NCBI RefSeq assembly: GCF_001870465.1
Contig: NZ_MDGK01000037.1
Coordinates: forward strand, 250,501 to 314,500
Source: Pseudomonas extremorientalis
GTDB taxonomy: Bacteria > Pseudomonadota > Gammaproteobacteria > Pseudomonadales > Pseudomonadaceae
DNA length: 64,000 bases
Reading direction: 5' to 3'
Shown: piece after piece, positions 7,731-18,272 of the stretch
Position numbering within the stretch: the first letter of the stretch is position 1
Layout of the letters: each line of letters begins with the position of its first letter
Program-made: the position numbers and the translations under genes
Notes under the pieces: model-generated
Seen by the model: only the letters and a program-made list of their open reading frames with translations
Databases searched by the model: none
Told to the model about the DNA's origin: nothing

Positions 7731-9326
7731 ATGCCCGTACCCGACCTGTTCCGCGACGGCATGGCCCGTGGCTGGAAAACCCACAATGGCGCCACCCTCG
7801 ATAACGACCTGACCCTGGAAGCCGATGTGGTGATCATCGGCAGCGGTGCCGGCGGCGGCACCACTGCCGAAATCCTCAGTGCCGCCGGCTACAAGGTGCT
7901 GCTGATCGAAGAAGGCCCGCTCAAGACCAGCAGCGACTTCAAGCTACTGGAGGACGAGGCCTACACCAGCCTGTACCAGGAGGGCATCGGTCGCATGAGC
8001 AAGGACGGCGCTATCACCATCCTGCAGGGCCGAGCCGTGGGCGGCACTACGCTGATCAACTGGACGTCCAGCTTCCGCACCCCGGACGCCACCCTCGCTC
8101 ACTGGGCCAGCGAGTACGCCGTAAAGGGCCACAGCAGCGCCGAAATGGCGCCCTGGTTCGAAAAAATGGAACAACGCCTGGGCATCGCGCCCTGGGCCCT
8201 GCCCCCCAACCCCAACAACGATGTGATCCGCAAAGGCTGCGAAAAGCTCGGTTACAGCTGGCATGTGATCCCGCGCAATGTGCGCGGCTGCTTCAACCTG
8301 GGCTATTGCGGGATGGGCTGCCCGGTCAACGCCAAGCAATCGATGCTGGTGACCACCATCCCGTCCACCCTGGAAAAAGGCGGCGAGCTGTTGTACCTGG
8401 CCCGCGCCAAGCGCCTCAAATACAGCGGCGACACCATCAGTAGCCTGGAATGTATGGCAATGGACGAGCGTTGCGTGGCGCCTACCGGACGCAAGATCAC
8501 TGTGAAGGCCAAACATTACGTGCTCTCGGGCGGCGGCATCAACAGCCCCGCGCTGCTGATGCGCTCGGACGCGCCCGACCCGCACTCGCGGCTGGGCAAA
8601 CGCACGTTCCTGCACTTGGTGAACTTCTCCGCCGGGCTGTTCGACGAGGTGATCAACCCGTTCTACGGCGCGCCGCAGTCGATCTATTCCGACCATTTCC
8701 AGTGGCAGGACGGCACCACGGGGAAAATGTCGTACAAGCTGGAGGCGCCGCCCTTGCACCCGGCGCTGGCCAGCACCCTGCTCGGCGGTTACGGCACCCA
8801 GAACGCCCTGGACATGAGCCAATTGCCCAACACCCACGCGATGCTGGCGCTGCTGCGCGACGGCTTCCACCCCGACAGCCCGGGCGGCAGCGTGGAGCTA
8901 CGTGGCGATGGCACGCCGGTGCTCGACTACCAGGTGTCGGACTACGCCTGGAATGGCTTGCGTCGTGCCTTCCACAGCATGGCCGAGATCCAGTTCGCGG
9001 CGGGCGCCAAGTCGGTCAAGCCGCTGCATCACGATGCCCGCTACGTAAAAACCCTGGGCGAAGCGCGCACGCTGATTGAAGGCCTCAATCTGGAACTGCA
9101 TCGCACCTGCCTGGGCAGCGCCCATGTGATGGGCGGTTGCGCCATGGGCGAAGACCCGAAAAATGCAGTGGCCGACAGCCTGGGTCGCCATCATCAGTTG
9201 CGCAACCTGTCGATCCACGATGGCTCTCTATTCCCCACCAGCATTGGGGCCAACCCACAATTATCGGTGTACGGTTTGACCGCCCAACTGGCGACAGCCT
9301 TGGCCGAACGTCTGAAAACAGCGTGA
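7731..9326 (+). CDS. GMC family FAD-dependent oxidoreductase
   Basis: A 531-residue glucose-methanol-choline family flavoprotein expected to oxidise an alcohol. The dinucleotide fold VVIIGSGAGGGTTAEIL has its GxGxxG at residues 37-42. A GMC core contains GRAVGGTTLINWT, and the C-terminal catalytic region reads SIHDGSLFPTSIGANPQLSVYGL. A cysteine-rich stretch (CFNLGYCGMGCPVNAKQS) is typical of the long-chain alcohol/cholesterol-oxidase branch. There is no signal peptide of its own, while the gene before it encodes a Tat lipoprotein; piggy-back export is possible. Together with calB this would give alcohol to aldehyde to acid; that pathway is inferred. Confidence 0.88.
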   Translation: MPVPDLFRDGMARGWKTHNGATLDNDLTLEADVVIIGSGAGGGTTAEILSAAGYKVLLIEEGPLKTSSDFKLLEDEAYTSLYQEGIGRMSKDGAITILQGRAVGGTTLINWTSSFRTPDATLAHWASEYAVKGHSSAEMAPWFEKMEQRLGIAPWALPPNPNNDVIRKGCEKLGYSWHVIPRNVRGCFNLGYCGMGCPVNAKQSMLVTTIPSTLEKGGELLYLARAKRLKYSGDTISSLECMAMDERCVAPTGRKITVKAKHYVLSGGGINSPALLMRSDAPDPHSRLGKRTFLHLVNFSAGLFDEVINPFYGAPQSIYSDHFQWQDGTTGKMSYKLEAPPLHPALASTLLGGYGTQNALDMSQLPNTHAMLALLRDGFHPDSPGGSVELRGDGTPVLDYQVSDYAWNGLRRAFHSMAEIQFAAGAKSVKPLHHDARYVKTLGEARTLIEGLNLELHRTCLGSAHVMGGCAMGEDPKNAVADSLGRHHQLRNLSIHDGSLFPTSIGANPQLSVYGLTAQLATALAERLKTA

Positions 9327-9371
9327 AAAAACACGGTATTCGCCGTGTCTATAGTGCTTTCTTCTGCATAA

Positions 9372-10272
<901 letters not shown>

Positions 10273-10299
10273 CCCACCTTTAGCGCCTGTCATGACCTC

Positions 10300-10369
10300 A
10301 TCGGGGGCAAGCCCCCTCCCACATTTGGATTGCGAACACTTTCACTGTGGGAGGGGGCTTGCCCCCGAT
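10300..10369. repeat. REP pair (REPIN)
   Basis: Two 24-bp REP units in inverted orientation at 10300-10323 and 10346-10369, of the TGTGGGAGGGGGCTTGCC type, separated by 22 bp. They lie between the convergent ferredoxin and mutM genes and can fold into a long hairpin on either transcript. Confidence 0.9.
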
Positions 10370-10394
10370 GGCAATATCAGCAATCACCCATCAA

Positions 10395-11207
10395 TCAGCT
10401 CTGGCACTTAGGGCAAAACACACTCGCGCGCTGTCCCAGCACCACATTGCGCAATTCGCTGCCGCAGACCTTGCACGCCTCGCCGCCCCGGCCATAGACG
10501 AACAGTTCCTGCTGGAAATACCCCGGCTGCCCGTCGCCGCCGATAAAGTCGCGCAACGTGGTGCCGCCACGCTCGATGGCCGCCGCCAGCACGCGCTTGA
10601 TCTCGATCGCCAGCTTCAAATAACGCGCTCGCGAAATACCACCCGCCTCACGACGCGGATCGATCCCCGCCGCAAACAGCGCTTCCGTCGCGTAGATATT
10701 GCCCACACCCACCACCACCGCGTTGTCCATGATGAACGGCTTCACCGCCATCGACCGCCCACGGGACAGCTGGAACAGACGCTCGCCGTCAAACAGGTCG
10801 GTCAGCGGCTCCGGCCCCAGTCGGATCAGCAGTTCATGGTTGTGCGGGTCCTGGCTCCAGAGCATCGCGCCAAAACGCCGAGGATCGGTGTAACGCAGGG
10901 CCAGGCCGGATTCGAGCTCGATATCCACATGTTCATGCTTGGCCGCCGGCATGCCAGCCTCTACCAGACGCAGGTTGCCCGACATGCCGAGGTGGCTGAT
11001 CAAGGTGCCCACTTCGGCATTGATCAACAGGTACTTGGCCCGCCGCTCCACCAGCACGATGCGCTGCCCGGACAGGCGCACATCGAGGTCTTCCGGGATC
11101 GGCCAGCGCAGGCGCCGTTCACGCACCACCACGCGGCTGACCCGCTGGCCTTCCAGGTGGGGCGCAATCCCGCGCCGGGTGGTTTCGACTTCTGGTAACT
11201 CGGGCAT
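10395..11207 (-). CDS. mutM: Formamidopyrimidine-DNA glycosylase
   Basis: A 270-residue base-excision repair enzyme (Fpg) that removes 8-oxoguanine and ring-opened purines and cleaves the abasic site. The mature N-terminus [12 protein letters not shown] supplies the Pro2 nucleophile and Glu3. The helix-two-turn-helix and the [16 protein letters not shown] loop are present, and the C-terminus has the zinc finger CxxC...CxxC (VCGSEL to FCPKCQS). Length is normal. The gene starts 21 bp after the HDOD gene stop, so the two are probably cotranscribed. Confidence 0.97.
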   Translation of the reverse strand: MPELPEVETTRRGIAPHLEGQRVSRVVVRERRLRWPIPEDLDVRLSGQRIVLVERRAKYLLINAEVGTLISHLGMSGNLRLVEAGMPAAKHEHVDIELESGLALRYTDPRRFGAMLWSQDPHNHELLIRLGPEPLTDLFDGERLFQLSRGRSMAVKPFIMDNAVVVGVGNIYATEALFAAGIDPRREAGGISRARYLKLAIEIKRVLAAAIERGGTTLRDFIGGDGQPGYFQQELFVYGRGGEACKVCGSELRNVVLGQRASVFCPKCQS

Positions 11208-11228
11208 AGGTGCCTCTTTAAGGAAGGA

Positions 11229-12095
11229 TCAGTGGGCGCCCAGTTCGCGGATCGACAATTTCATACTCTCGAAGTCGTAGTCCGACAGCCCCACGTAGTC
11301 CAGCACCAGGTGGCCGATGGCATTCCATTCATGGTCCACCGTCTGGCTGCCCAGTACACGGTAGGACGAGCAGATATGCTCGGCCATTTTCAGGATCGCC
11401 AGCAGGTTCTTGAGCTGCGGAGTGCGCGACGACTCATCGCTGAAGATCGCCAAGGCGTTGTGGTGGTTGGCGATGGCGTCGGTCACATGCTGCGGCAGGC
11501 GCCAGGATTTGGCGGTGTAGTAGCCGACCACCGCATGGTTGGTGTTGAACGCGTTGTTCTCGGTGTCGACCACGCGGCAATCGGGGCCGGCATTGGCATA
11601 CGCCTGCTCCAGCACCGCCATGTAGTTGGGGAAGCGCTTGAGCATCAGCGGCACGCCACAGTCATGGAACAGGCCCAGGGCATAGGCCTCGTCCACCGCC
11701 TGGGCGCCGGTGCGCTTGGCCAGGGTGAGGCAGGTCATGGCCACATCCTGGGCGGTGTCCCAGAAGCGGTTGAGGGTGACGATGGTGTCGTCGCTCATCT
11801 CGCCCTTGATCGACAACGCGTTGATCAGATTGATGATCGAACGGCTGCCCAACAGGTTCACTGCGCGCTGGATCGACGCGATCTTGTTGCTCAGGCCGTA
11901 ATAAGACGAGTTGACGATCTTCAGCAGTGCGCCCGACAGGCCCGGGTCCTGGGAGATCAGCCGCGCGATCACTTCCAGGTCCGGATCGGGCATGTATTGC
12001 TCCATCTGCAAATCCACCATGATTTGCGGCTGGGGCGGCACGCTGATGCCCTGCAGGGCCTGTTGGATCTGTTCGGCGGAAAGCTCTTGGGACAT
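11229..12095 (-). CDS. HDOD domain-containing protein
   Basis: A 288-residue protein made almost entirely of an HDOD domain (about residues 20-215), a relative of HD phosphohydrolases that often signals or scaffolds rather than hydrolyses. Seen here are SQDPGLSGALLKIVNSSYYGL, VNLLGSRSIINLI, and a degenerate HD pair in LGLFHDCGVPLML. No GGDEF, EAL or receiver domain is attached. Its position upstream of mutM on the same strand is frequent in Pseudomonas. The specific role is unknown. Confidence 0.88.
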   Translation of the reverse strand: MSQELSAEQIQQALQGISVPPQPQIMVDLQMEQYMPDPDLEVIARLISQDPGLSGALLKIVNSSYYGLSNKIASIQRAVNLLGSRSIINLINALSIKGEMSDDTIVTLNRFWDTAQDVAMTCLTLAKRTGAQAVDEAYALGLFHDCGVPLMLKRFPNYMAVLEQAYANAGPDCRVVDTENNAFNTNHAVVGYYTAKSWRLPQHVTDAIANHHNALAIFSDESSRTPQLKNLLAILKMAEHICSSYRVLGSQTVDHEWNAIGHLVLDYVGLSDYDFESMKLSIRELGAH

Positions 12096-12180
12096 AAGTA
12101 CATACTCTGGGCTAGACGGGGATTCTAACCTCTAAGCAAACCTGACCGACACCCAAATGCCCGATTGAAACCGGACTAAA

Positions 12181-12267
12181 TGTGGGAGTGGGCTTGCTGC
12201 CGATGGCATCACCGCCGTACGTCAGATACACCGCGCCGCCTGCATCGCGGGCAAGCCCATGCCCACA
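12181..12267. repeat. REP pair, diverged subtype
   Basis: Inverted units at 12181-12204 (TGTGGGAGTGGGCTTGC...) and 12244-12267 (ending AAGCCCATGCCCACA). The G-tract is interrupted (GAGTGGGC) compared with the common type in this window. It lies in the divergent gap between the HDOD gene and rlmI. The rest of this 223-bp gap shows no recognised site. Confidence 0.75.
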
Positions 12268-12318
12268 TGAACCGCGCCGCAACAGGTATACTCCCGCTCT
12301 TTTTTCCGGAGCGACGTC

Positions 12319-13515
12319 ATGTCCCTGCCAAGCCTGCGTCTCAAAGCCAACGCCGATCGTCGTTTGCGCAACGGCCACCTGTGGGTCTACAGCAACGAAA
12401 TCGACGTGGCCGCCACCCCACTCCACGGCTTCCAGGCGGGTGACCAGGCCATCCTCGAAGCGGCCGGCGGCAAGACCCTGGGCATCGTGGCCATGAGCCC
12501 GAACAACCTGATCTGCGCCCGCCTGCTGTCGCGCGACATCAAGTTGCCGCTGGACAAGTCGCTGCTGGTGCATCGCCTCAACGTCGCCCTGTCCCTGCGC
12601 GACCGCCTGTTCGACAAGCCGTTCTACCGCCTGGTCTACGGCGACTCCGACCTGTTGCCGGGCCTGGTGGTCGACCGTTTCGGCGACATCCTGGTGGTGC
12701 AGATCGCCTCGGCGACCATGGAAGCCCATAAAGAAGACGTGATCGCTGCCTTGACCCAAGTGCTCAAGCCAAGCGGCATCCTGTTCAAGAACGACTCCGC
12801 CGCGCGCGATGCCGAAGGCCTTAACCGCTACGTCGAAACCGTGTTCGGCCTGGTGCCGGAGTGGGTGGCGCTGGAAGAAAACGGCGTGAAATTCGAAGCC
12901 CCGGTAATCCAGGGCCAGAAAACCGGCTGGTTCTACGACCACCGCATGAACCGCGCTCGCCTGGCCCCGTATGCCAAGGGCAAGCGCGTACTCGACCTGT
13001 ACAGCTACATCGGTGGCTGGGGCGTGCAGGCTGCGGCCTTCGGCGCCAGTGAAGTGTTCTGCGTCGACGCCTCCGCCTTCGCCCTCGACGGCGTGGAGCG
13101 CAACGCCGCGCTGAACGGCGTTGCCGAGAAGATGACCTGCATCGAAGGCGACGTGTTCGAAGCCCTCAAAGAGCTGAAAGCCAGCGAAGAACGCTTCGAT
13201 GTGATCGTCGCCGACCCACCGGCCTTCATCAAACGCAAAAAAGACATGAAGAACGGCGAAGGCGCCTACCGCCGCCTCAACGAGCAAGCCATGCGCCTGC
13301 TCAGCAAGGACGGCATCCTGGTCAGCGCGTCGTGCTCCATGCACCTGCCGGAAGACGACCTGCAAAACATCCTGCTGACCAGCGCCCGCCACCTGGACCG
13401 CAATATCCAGATGCTGGAGCGTGGTGGCCAGGGTCCGGATCATCCGGTGCATCCGGCGATTGCCGAGACGCGGTATATCAAGAGCATTACGTGCCGGTTG
13501 TTGCCGAATAGCTAA
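12319..13515 (+). CDS. rlmI: 23S rRNA m5C methyltransferase RlmI-type (PUA + SAM methyltransferase)
   Basis: A 398-residue class I SAM-dependent methyltransferase of the RlmI family, which methylates C1962 of 23S rRNA. An N-terminal PUA-like domain (LRLKANADRRLRNGHLWVYSNEID) is followed by an EEHE-like central region and a Rossmann domain with VLDLYSYIGGWGVQAAAFGASEVFCVD, the catalytic DPPAFIK, and a C-terminal SCSMHLP segment. Length matches E. coli RlmI (396 residues). Upstream is TTTTTTCCGGAGCGACGTC, which gives a good ribosome site (GGAG). Confidence 0.92.
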   Translation: MSLPSLRLKANADRRLRNGHLWVYSNEIDVAATPLHGFQAGDQAILEAAGGKTLGIVAMSPNNLICARLLSRDIKLPLDKSLLVHRLNVALSLRDRLFDKPFYRLVYGDSDLLPGLVVDRFGDILVVQIASATMEAHKEDVIAALTQVLKPSGILFKNDSAARDAEGLNRYVETVFGLVPEWVALEENGVKFEAPVIQGQKTGWFYDHRMNRARLAPYAKGKRVLDLYSYIGGWGVQAAAFGASEVFCVDASAFALDGVERNAALNGVAEKMTCIEGDVFEALKELKASEERFDVIVADPPAFIKRKKDMKNGEGAYRRLNEQAMRLLSKDGILVSASCSMHLPEDDLQNILLTSARHLDRNIQMLERGGQGPDHPVHPAIAETRYIKSITCRLLPNS

Positions 13516-13534
13516 AGCCAAGCACAGATAAAAA

Positions 13535-13623
13535 TGTGGGAGGGGGCTTGCCCCCGATAGCCGTGTGTCAGCCAGCTAATATGGGGCTGACACTACGCAA
13601 TCGGGGGCAAGCCCCCTCCCACA
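13535..13623. repeat. REP pair (REPIN) with inner hairpin
   Basis: REP units at 13535-13558 and 13600-13623 in inverted orientation. The sequence between them itself contains TGTCAGCC...GGGCTGACA, so the whole element folds into an extended hairpin. It lies just after rlmI and before the MFS gene. Confidence 0.9.
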
Positions 13624-13703
13624 TTTGTTTTGTGGTTGCCGTAAACGCTTTTCCTACCCAAGCAAGCCACGTCAATTCAGGAAGTTTCTCTCAACGCTTT
13701 TGA

Positions 13704-13731
13704 TTGAATTCCACTTTTCGCAGACTAGTAT
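13704..13731 (+). promoter_or_regulatory. Candidate sigma-70 promoter of the MFS gene
   Basis: TTGAAT at 13704-13709 and TAGTAT at 13726-13731 with a 16-bp spacer, 34 bp upstream of the MFS start codon, in a locally AT-rich gap. The match is visual only. Confidence 0.4.
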
Positions 13732-13764
13732 TCGTTTCTGGTTTTATTCCGGAAAACAAAAACA

Positions 13765-14925
13765 ATGTCTGGGCCCTACCTCTCCCGCTTCATCCTCATT
13801 ACCTGCATTTCATTGATCAGCTTCTTTCCGATCAATATTCTCCTGCCCTCATTCCCTGCCCTGGCGGCCCGATTCGACACGCCAAGCGCAGAGGTTGCGC
13901 TGTCCATCAGCCTGTTCACCCTGGTCTTTTCCATCTCCCAACTGATCGCCGGCCCACTGTCGGACAAATGGGGCCGCAAGGAAGTCCTGCTGGGCTGCAT
14001 CACGTTGTCGATCCTGGGTGCGATCGGTTGCGCGATGGCAACGGACTACCTGACCTTCCTGCTGTTTCGCTCTGTCCAGGCCCTGGGCTGCGGCTTTTTT
14101 GTATTAGGCCACGCACTGGTGGAAGACCTGTTCGAGGAGCAGGACCGCGCTCGAGTGCGCCTTTACTACATGACTCTGAGCGGTTCATTCGTCGCGCTGT
14201 CGCCGTTGATCGGCTCCTGGCTGCAAACCACCTTCGACTGGCAAGGCAGCTTTTATGGGTTCGCCGTGATGGCACTGGGCATGTTGATCCATGCCCTCTG
14301 CATCCTGCCGTCCAAGTCCGCCAGCCCGCGCCGCACGCCGGTGTCGATCATCGGCACGCTGAAAGCCGTCGCCCGCAATCGCGACTTCCTGCGCTACTGG
14401 TGGATCGCCGCATTGGTATTCGCGTGTTATTTCGCCTTGATCAGCGTGACACCGCTGATTTTCATGGATGCGCTGAAGCTCTCCGAATACCAGTACGCGC
14501 TGGTGCTGATGGTGTACGGCGTGGCCTATCTGCTGGGCGGCGTTGCAGCCTCGTACCTGCAAAAGCGCATTGCGCTGTCCCGGCAAATCAATATCGGCCT
14601 GGGGCTGCTACTCGTCGCTGGCGTGCTGTTGACGCTGATCGTCAGCCTGGACGCCATCACCACTGTGACGTTGCTCATCCCAATGTTAATCAGCGCCCTG
14701 GCCGTGACGCTGGTTCGCCCGGCGGCGATTTCTGCGGCGATGCTGCTGTTCTCAAGCAGCGCGGGCACTGCTGCCTCGGCGGGGAACAGCATCATGTTCC
14801 TGACCGCCGCCATCAGCAGTGCCGCCCTGGCGCAGACCGGATCCAACCTATTGATGAGCATCGCCCTGAGCTTCATCGTCTTCAGCCTGTGGGGCTGGCT
14901 GACCAATGCCAGAACCGGACGCTGA
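13765..14925 (+). CDS. MFS transporter, Bcr/CflA drug-efflux type
   Basis: A 386-residue inner-membrane proton-driven exporter of the DHA1/Bcr-CflA group with about 12 hydrophobic segments. The motif-A loop between TM2 and TM3 reads GPLSDKWGRKEVLLG, and the motif-C-like region in TM5 (SGSFVALSPLIGSWLQ) marks an antiporter. The substrate cannot be read from sequence; chloramphenicol/bicyclomycin-type drugs are the family precedent. The start codon follows GGAAAAC, a weak ribosome site. It stands alone between rlmI and ilvD and may be an accessory gene in an otherwise conserved neighbourhood. Confidence 0.85.
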   Translation: MSGPYLSRFILITCISLISFFPINILLPSFPALAARFDTPSAEVALSISLFTLVFSISQLIAGPLSDKWGRKEVLLGCITLSILGAIGCAMATDYLTFLLFRSVQALGCGFFVLGHALVEDLFEEQDRARVRLYYMTLSGSFVALSPLIGSWLQTTFDWQGSFYGFAVMALGMLIHALCILPSKSASPRRTPVSIIGTLKAVARNRDFLRYWWIAALVFACYFALISVTPLIFMDALKLSEYQYALVLMVYGVAYLLGGVAASYLQKRIALSRQINIGLGLLLVAGVLLTLIVSLDAITTVTLLIPMLISALAVTLVRPAAISAAMLLFSSSAGTAASAGNSIMFLTAAISSAALAQTGSNLLMSIALSFIVFSLWGWLTNARTGR

Positions 14926-15170
14926 CCCGCCCGCACGTCCCGTAGCCGCTATCTTCACGGTTTCGGTCATTCCCTCCCGCCGCCAGCGGTGTAGAATCGG
15001 CCTATTCATCGCCAGTCATCCCCCGGCGGGTTTATGAGCTCGAGGCCCAAGCAAGCGGCGATCCCGCGACGCGAGTGGCAACTTCCGGACACACGGCCAT
15101 TTTTCGGGTGTTCCAGACGTCAATAGAAGCTCACTCCCTTTTGATACCGATTAGCCGCCCGGAGTGCTCC

Positions 15171-17012
15171 ATGCCAGATTACCGCTCGAAAACATCCACC
15201 CACGGCCGCAACATGGCCGGCGCGCGCGCACTGTGGCGTGCCACGGGGATGAAAGATGACGACTTCAAGAAGCCGATCATCGCGATTGCCAACTCGTTCA
15301 CCCAGTTCGTACCCGGCCACGTCCATCTCAAGGACCTGGGCCAACTGGTCGCCCGCGAGATCGAACGCGCCGGTGGCGTCGCCAAGGAATTCAACACCAT
15401 CGCCGTGGATGACGGCATCGCCATGGGCCATGACGGCATGCTGTATTCCCTGCCGAGCCGCGAGATCATCGCCGACTCCGTGGAATACATGGTCAACGCT
15501 CACTGCGCCGACGCCATCGTGTGCATCTCGAACTGCGACAAGATCACCCCTGGCATGCTGATGGCCGCCCTGCGCCTGAACATCCCGGTGATCTTCGTCT
15601 CCGGCGGCCCGATGGAAGCCGGCAAGACCAAGCTCGCCTCCCACGGCCTCGACCTGGTCGACGCCATGGTCATCGCCGCCGATTCCAGCGCTTCTGACGA
15701 GAAGGTCGCGGAATACGAGCGCAGCGCTTGCCCAACCTGCGGCTCGTGCTCCGGCATGTTCACCGCCAACTCGATGAACTGCCTGGTGGAAGCCCTGGGC
15801 CTGGCCTTGCCGGGCAACGGCTCGACGCTGGCCACCCACAGCGACCGCGAGCAACTGTTCCTGCAGGCCGGCCGCACCATCGTCGAGCTGTGCAAGCGTT
15901 ACTACGGCGAGAACGATGAGTCGGTGTTGCCGCGCAACATCGCCAACTTCAAGGCGTTCGAGAACGCCATGACCCTGGACATCGCCATGGGCGGTTCCAC
16001 CAATACCATCCTGCACTTGCTGGCCGCGGCCCAGGAAGCCGAGATCGATTTCGACCTGCGCGACATCGACCGCCTGTCCCGTCACGTGCCGCAACTGTGC
16101 AAGGTCGCGCCGAACATCCAGAAGTACCACATGGAAGACGTGCACCGCGCCGGCGGGATCTTCTCGATCCTGGGCTCCCTGGCCCGTGGCGGCCTGCTGC
16201 ACACCGACCTGCCGACCGTGCACAGCAAATCCCTGGCCGAAGGCATCGCCAAGTGGGACATCACCCTGACTGACGATGAAGCCGTGCACACCTTCTTCAA
16301 GGCTGGCCCGGCCGGTATCCCGACGCAAACCGCGTTCAGCCAGTCGACCCGTTGGGACACCCTCGACGACGACCGTGAAAACGGCTGCATCCGCAGTGTC
16401 GAGCACGCCTACTCGAAAGAAGGCGGCCTGGCCGTGTTGTACGGCAACATCGCCCTGGATGGCTGCGTGGTGAAAACCGCCGGTGTGGATGAGTCGATCC
16501 ATGTGTTCGAAGGCAACGCGAAGATCTTCGAAAGCCAGGACAGCGCCGTGCGGGGCATCCTCGCCGACGAAGTGAAGGAAGGCGACATCGTGATCATCCG
16601 CTACGAAGGCCCGAAAGGCGGCCCGGGCATGCAGGAAATGCTGTACCCGACGTCCTACCTGAAGTCCAAGGGCCTGGGTAAAGCCTGCGCCTTGCTGACC
16701 GACGGCCGCTTCTCCGGCGGTACTTCGGGCCTGTCCATCGGCCACGCTTCGCCGGAAGCCGCTGCCGGTGGCGCAATTGGCCTGGTGCAGGACGGCGACA
16801 AGGTGCTGATCGACATTCCGAACCGCTCGATCAACCTGTTGATCAGCGACGAAGAACTGGCGGCACGCCGGGTCGAGCAGGACAAGAAAGGCTGGAAACC
16901 GGTGGAGAAGCGTCCGCGCAAAGTCACCACCGCATTGAAAGCCTATGCCCTGCTGGCCACCAGTGCCGACAAGGGCGCGGTGCGTAACAAGGCGATGCTC
17001 GACGGCCTGTAA
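15171..17012 (+). CDS. ilvD: Dihydroxy-acid dehydratase
   Basis: A 613-residue enzyme of branched-chain amino acid synthesis, converting 2,3-dihydroxy-isovalerate and -methylvalerate to their 2-keto acids. It has the iron-sulfur ligands in [11 protein letters not shown] and [19 protein letters not shown], the conserved [15 protein letters not shown], and the family-typical start [26 protein letters not shown]. The ATG at 15171 is chosen over an in-frame ATG at 15075 because GGAG lies at the right distance and E. coli IlvD (616 aa) starts equivalently. The 245 bp upstream hold no recognised leader peptide. A strong intrinsic terminator follows. Confidence 0.97.
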   Translation: MPDYRSKTSTHGRNMAGARALWRATGMKDDDFKKPIIAIANSFTQFVPGHVHLKDLGQLVAREIERAGGVAKEFNTIAVDDGIAMGHDGMLYSLPSREIIADSVEYMVNAHCADAIVCISNCDKITPGMLMAALRLNIPVIFVSGGPMEAGKTKLASHGLDLVDAMVIAADSSASDEKVAEYERSACPTCGSCSGMFTANSMNCLVEALGLALPGNGSTLATHSDREQLFLQAGRTIVELCKRYYGENDESVLPRNIANFKAFENAMTLDIAMGGSTNTILHLLAAAQEAEIDFDLRDIDRLSRHVPQLCKVAPNIQKYHMEDVHRAGGIFSILGSLARGGLLHTDLPTVHSKSLAEGIAKWDITLTDDEAVHTFFKAGPAGIPTQTAFSQSTRWDTLDDDRENGCIRSVEHAYSKEGGLAVLYGNIALDGCVVKTAGVDESIHVFEGNAKIFESQDSAVRGILADEVKEGDIVIIRYEGPKGGPGMQEMLYPTSYLKSKGLGKACALLTDGRFSGGTSGLSIGHASPEAAAGGAIGLVQDGDKVLIDIPNRSINLLISDEELAARRVEQDKKGWKPVEKRPRKVTTALKAYALLATSADKGAVRNKAMLDGL

Positions 17013-17024
17013 GCCTCGCCCATG

Positions 17025-17056
17025 AAAATGCCCCGCCAAGTGCGGGGCATTTTTTT
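17025..17056 (+). terminator. Rho-independent terminator of ilvD
   Basis: A stem of ATGCCCCGC (17028-17036) and GCGGGGCAT (17042-17050) with loop CAAGT, followed by a T-run to 17056, starting 15 bp after the ilvD stop. Flanking A and T bases extend the pairing. Confidence 0.92.
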
Positions 17057-17090
17057 GCCTGGCCCAAACCCCAATAACAATAGATAAAAA

Positions 17091-17114
17091 TGTTGGAGGG
17101 GGCTTGCCCCCGAT
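17091..17114 (+). repeat. Single, slightly diverged REP unit
   Basis: One REP unit beginning TGTTGGAGGGGGCTTGCC, differing from the common form at the fourth base, without an inverted partner nearby. It lies between the ilvD terminator and the convergent pchP stop. Confidence 0.75.
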
Positions 17115-17130
17115 AACAAGCGCCGCGGTG

Positions 17131-18189
17131 TTACTGGATTTCGTCAGGCTTGACGATCACCCAGTTCTTGTCCGCCGTCACCGGCAACCCTTCCTTGGCC
17201 TGCGCCGCCGCGTGCTTGGCGATCATGCCGTTCAACTGGGTCATGTATTTGTCCTTGCGGTTGATCCACAGGTGGATACCACCCTTGGCCACGTCCACGT
17301 CGTGAAACAGCATGTAGCCATCGCTGGTCGGGGTGTCGCCACCCACCAGTACCGGCTTTTTCCATTCGTCGATGTAGGTGAGGATCGCCGCGTGCTTGCC
17401 GGCCATCCAGGTCGCCGGGGTCCACAGGTAGGGCGTGAGTTCCAGGCCCAGGTTGGCCTTTTCGTCATACTTGCCGGCGGTGATCTGTTTGCGCGCGGTG
17501 GTCAGCTCGCCGGTCTTGCGGTCCTTGAGCAAGGTGGTCACGCCGATGACGTTCTCGGGCTTGACGTTGTAGCCGTACTTCGGATCGGCGGCGACCATGC
17601 GCACCAGCTCTTCGGAAGCGGCGGTCATCACATACACCTCGATGCCGTTTTCCATCAGTTTGTTGTATAGCTCGGCCTGGCCGGTGAAGACTTTCGGCGG
17701 TTGCACCTCGGACTTCTTAATGGCGTCGCCTTCGAAATAAGTGACGGGCACGGGCTTGCCGGAGGCCATCAGCTCATCGACCTGCACTTTGAGCTCCTTG
17801 AGGGTGAACCCCGAGAACACCTGGGCAACCCACGGGTAGCAGACCATGTCGTCCACTTCGCAGAGGCGATAGTAGTAGCTGAACAGACTTTCCTTATGGT
17901 CGGCGGTGTCTTTGAACGGCATAAGCTTGAGCGACGGATCAAGGCTGTCGCGGGTAATCAGGCCCTTGTTTTCCATGTAGGGCAGCAGGGACTCTTCGAG
18001 GTCGTAGCGGTAGCTGGTGTTGTCCATGTCGAACACCGCGAAATTGCCCTTGTTGGCGTTGGCGGCGATCATTTTGTTCAGTTGCTCGGCGGCCGGGGCC
18101 GGCCAGTGTTTCAACTCGGTAGCGGCCATGGTTGGCCCGGCAAGGCCCAAGCACAGTGCGGCGGCAAACAATCTCGAAGCGAGCTTCAT
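17131..18189 (-). CDS. pchP: Periplasmic HAD-family phosphatase, phosphorylcholine phosphatase-like
   Basis: A 352-residue secreted phosphatase. Residues 1-22 form a signal peptide (cleavage near PTMA-A). The HAD motif I is DMDNT at precursor residues 54-58, equal to about 31-35 in the mature protein, the hallmark position and sequence of P. aeruginosa PchP; motif III appears as GGDTPTSDG. PchP releases choline from phosphorylcholine in the periplasm. The start at 18189 is set by the signal peptide and an upstream GGGAGA; the longer in-frame extension has no signal features. It is divergent from the cystine transporter across 240 bp. Phosphorylcholine specificity is inferred from the motifs. 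Confidence 0.82.
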   Translation of the reverse strand: MKLASRLFAAALCLGLAGPTMAATELKHWPAPAAEQLNKMIAANANKGNFAVFDMDNTSYRYDLEESLLPYMENKGLITRDSLDPSLKLMPFKDTADHKESLFSYYYRLCEVDDMVCYPWVAQVFSGFTLKELKVQVDELMASGKPVPVTYFEGDAIKKSEVQPPKVFTGQAELYNKLMENGIEVYVMTAASEELVRMVAADPKYGYNVKPENVIGVTTLLKDRKTGELTTARKQITAGKYDEKANLGLELTPYLWTPATWMAGKHAAILTYIDEWKKPVLVGGDTPTSDGYMLFHDVDVAKGGIHLWINRKDKYMTQLNGMIAKHAAAQAKEGLPVTADKNWVIVKPDEIQ

Positions 18190-18253
18190 ATGCGTTTCTC
18201 CCTGAGTGAAAAACATCGACGCTAACAAATCCCTGTGACAGTTATCGCCCGAG

Positions 18254-18272
18254 CACGACCGCTTGCGTCGTG
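18254..18272. promoter_or_regulatory. Inverted repeat in the pchP/tcyP divergent gap
   Basis: CACGAC-N7-GTCGTG, a perfect 6-bp inverted repeat 65 bp upstream of pchP. It could be a dimeric regulator site or a short hairpin. The rest of the 240-bp gap has an AT-rich patch (18345-18362) that may hold the transporter promoter; no exact hexamers are claimed. Confidence 0.3.

Noticed and set aside
13704..14945. A 413-codon frame overlapping the MFS transporter on the same strand
   Set aside because: Out of frame with the transporter; the product is arginine/proline-rich with no hydrophobic helices, whereas the other frame gives a clean 12-helix MFS protein.
15120..17039. A 639-codon open frame on the minus strand
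   Set aside because: Antisense shadow of ilvD and its terminator; no motif and no ribosome site.
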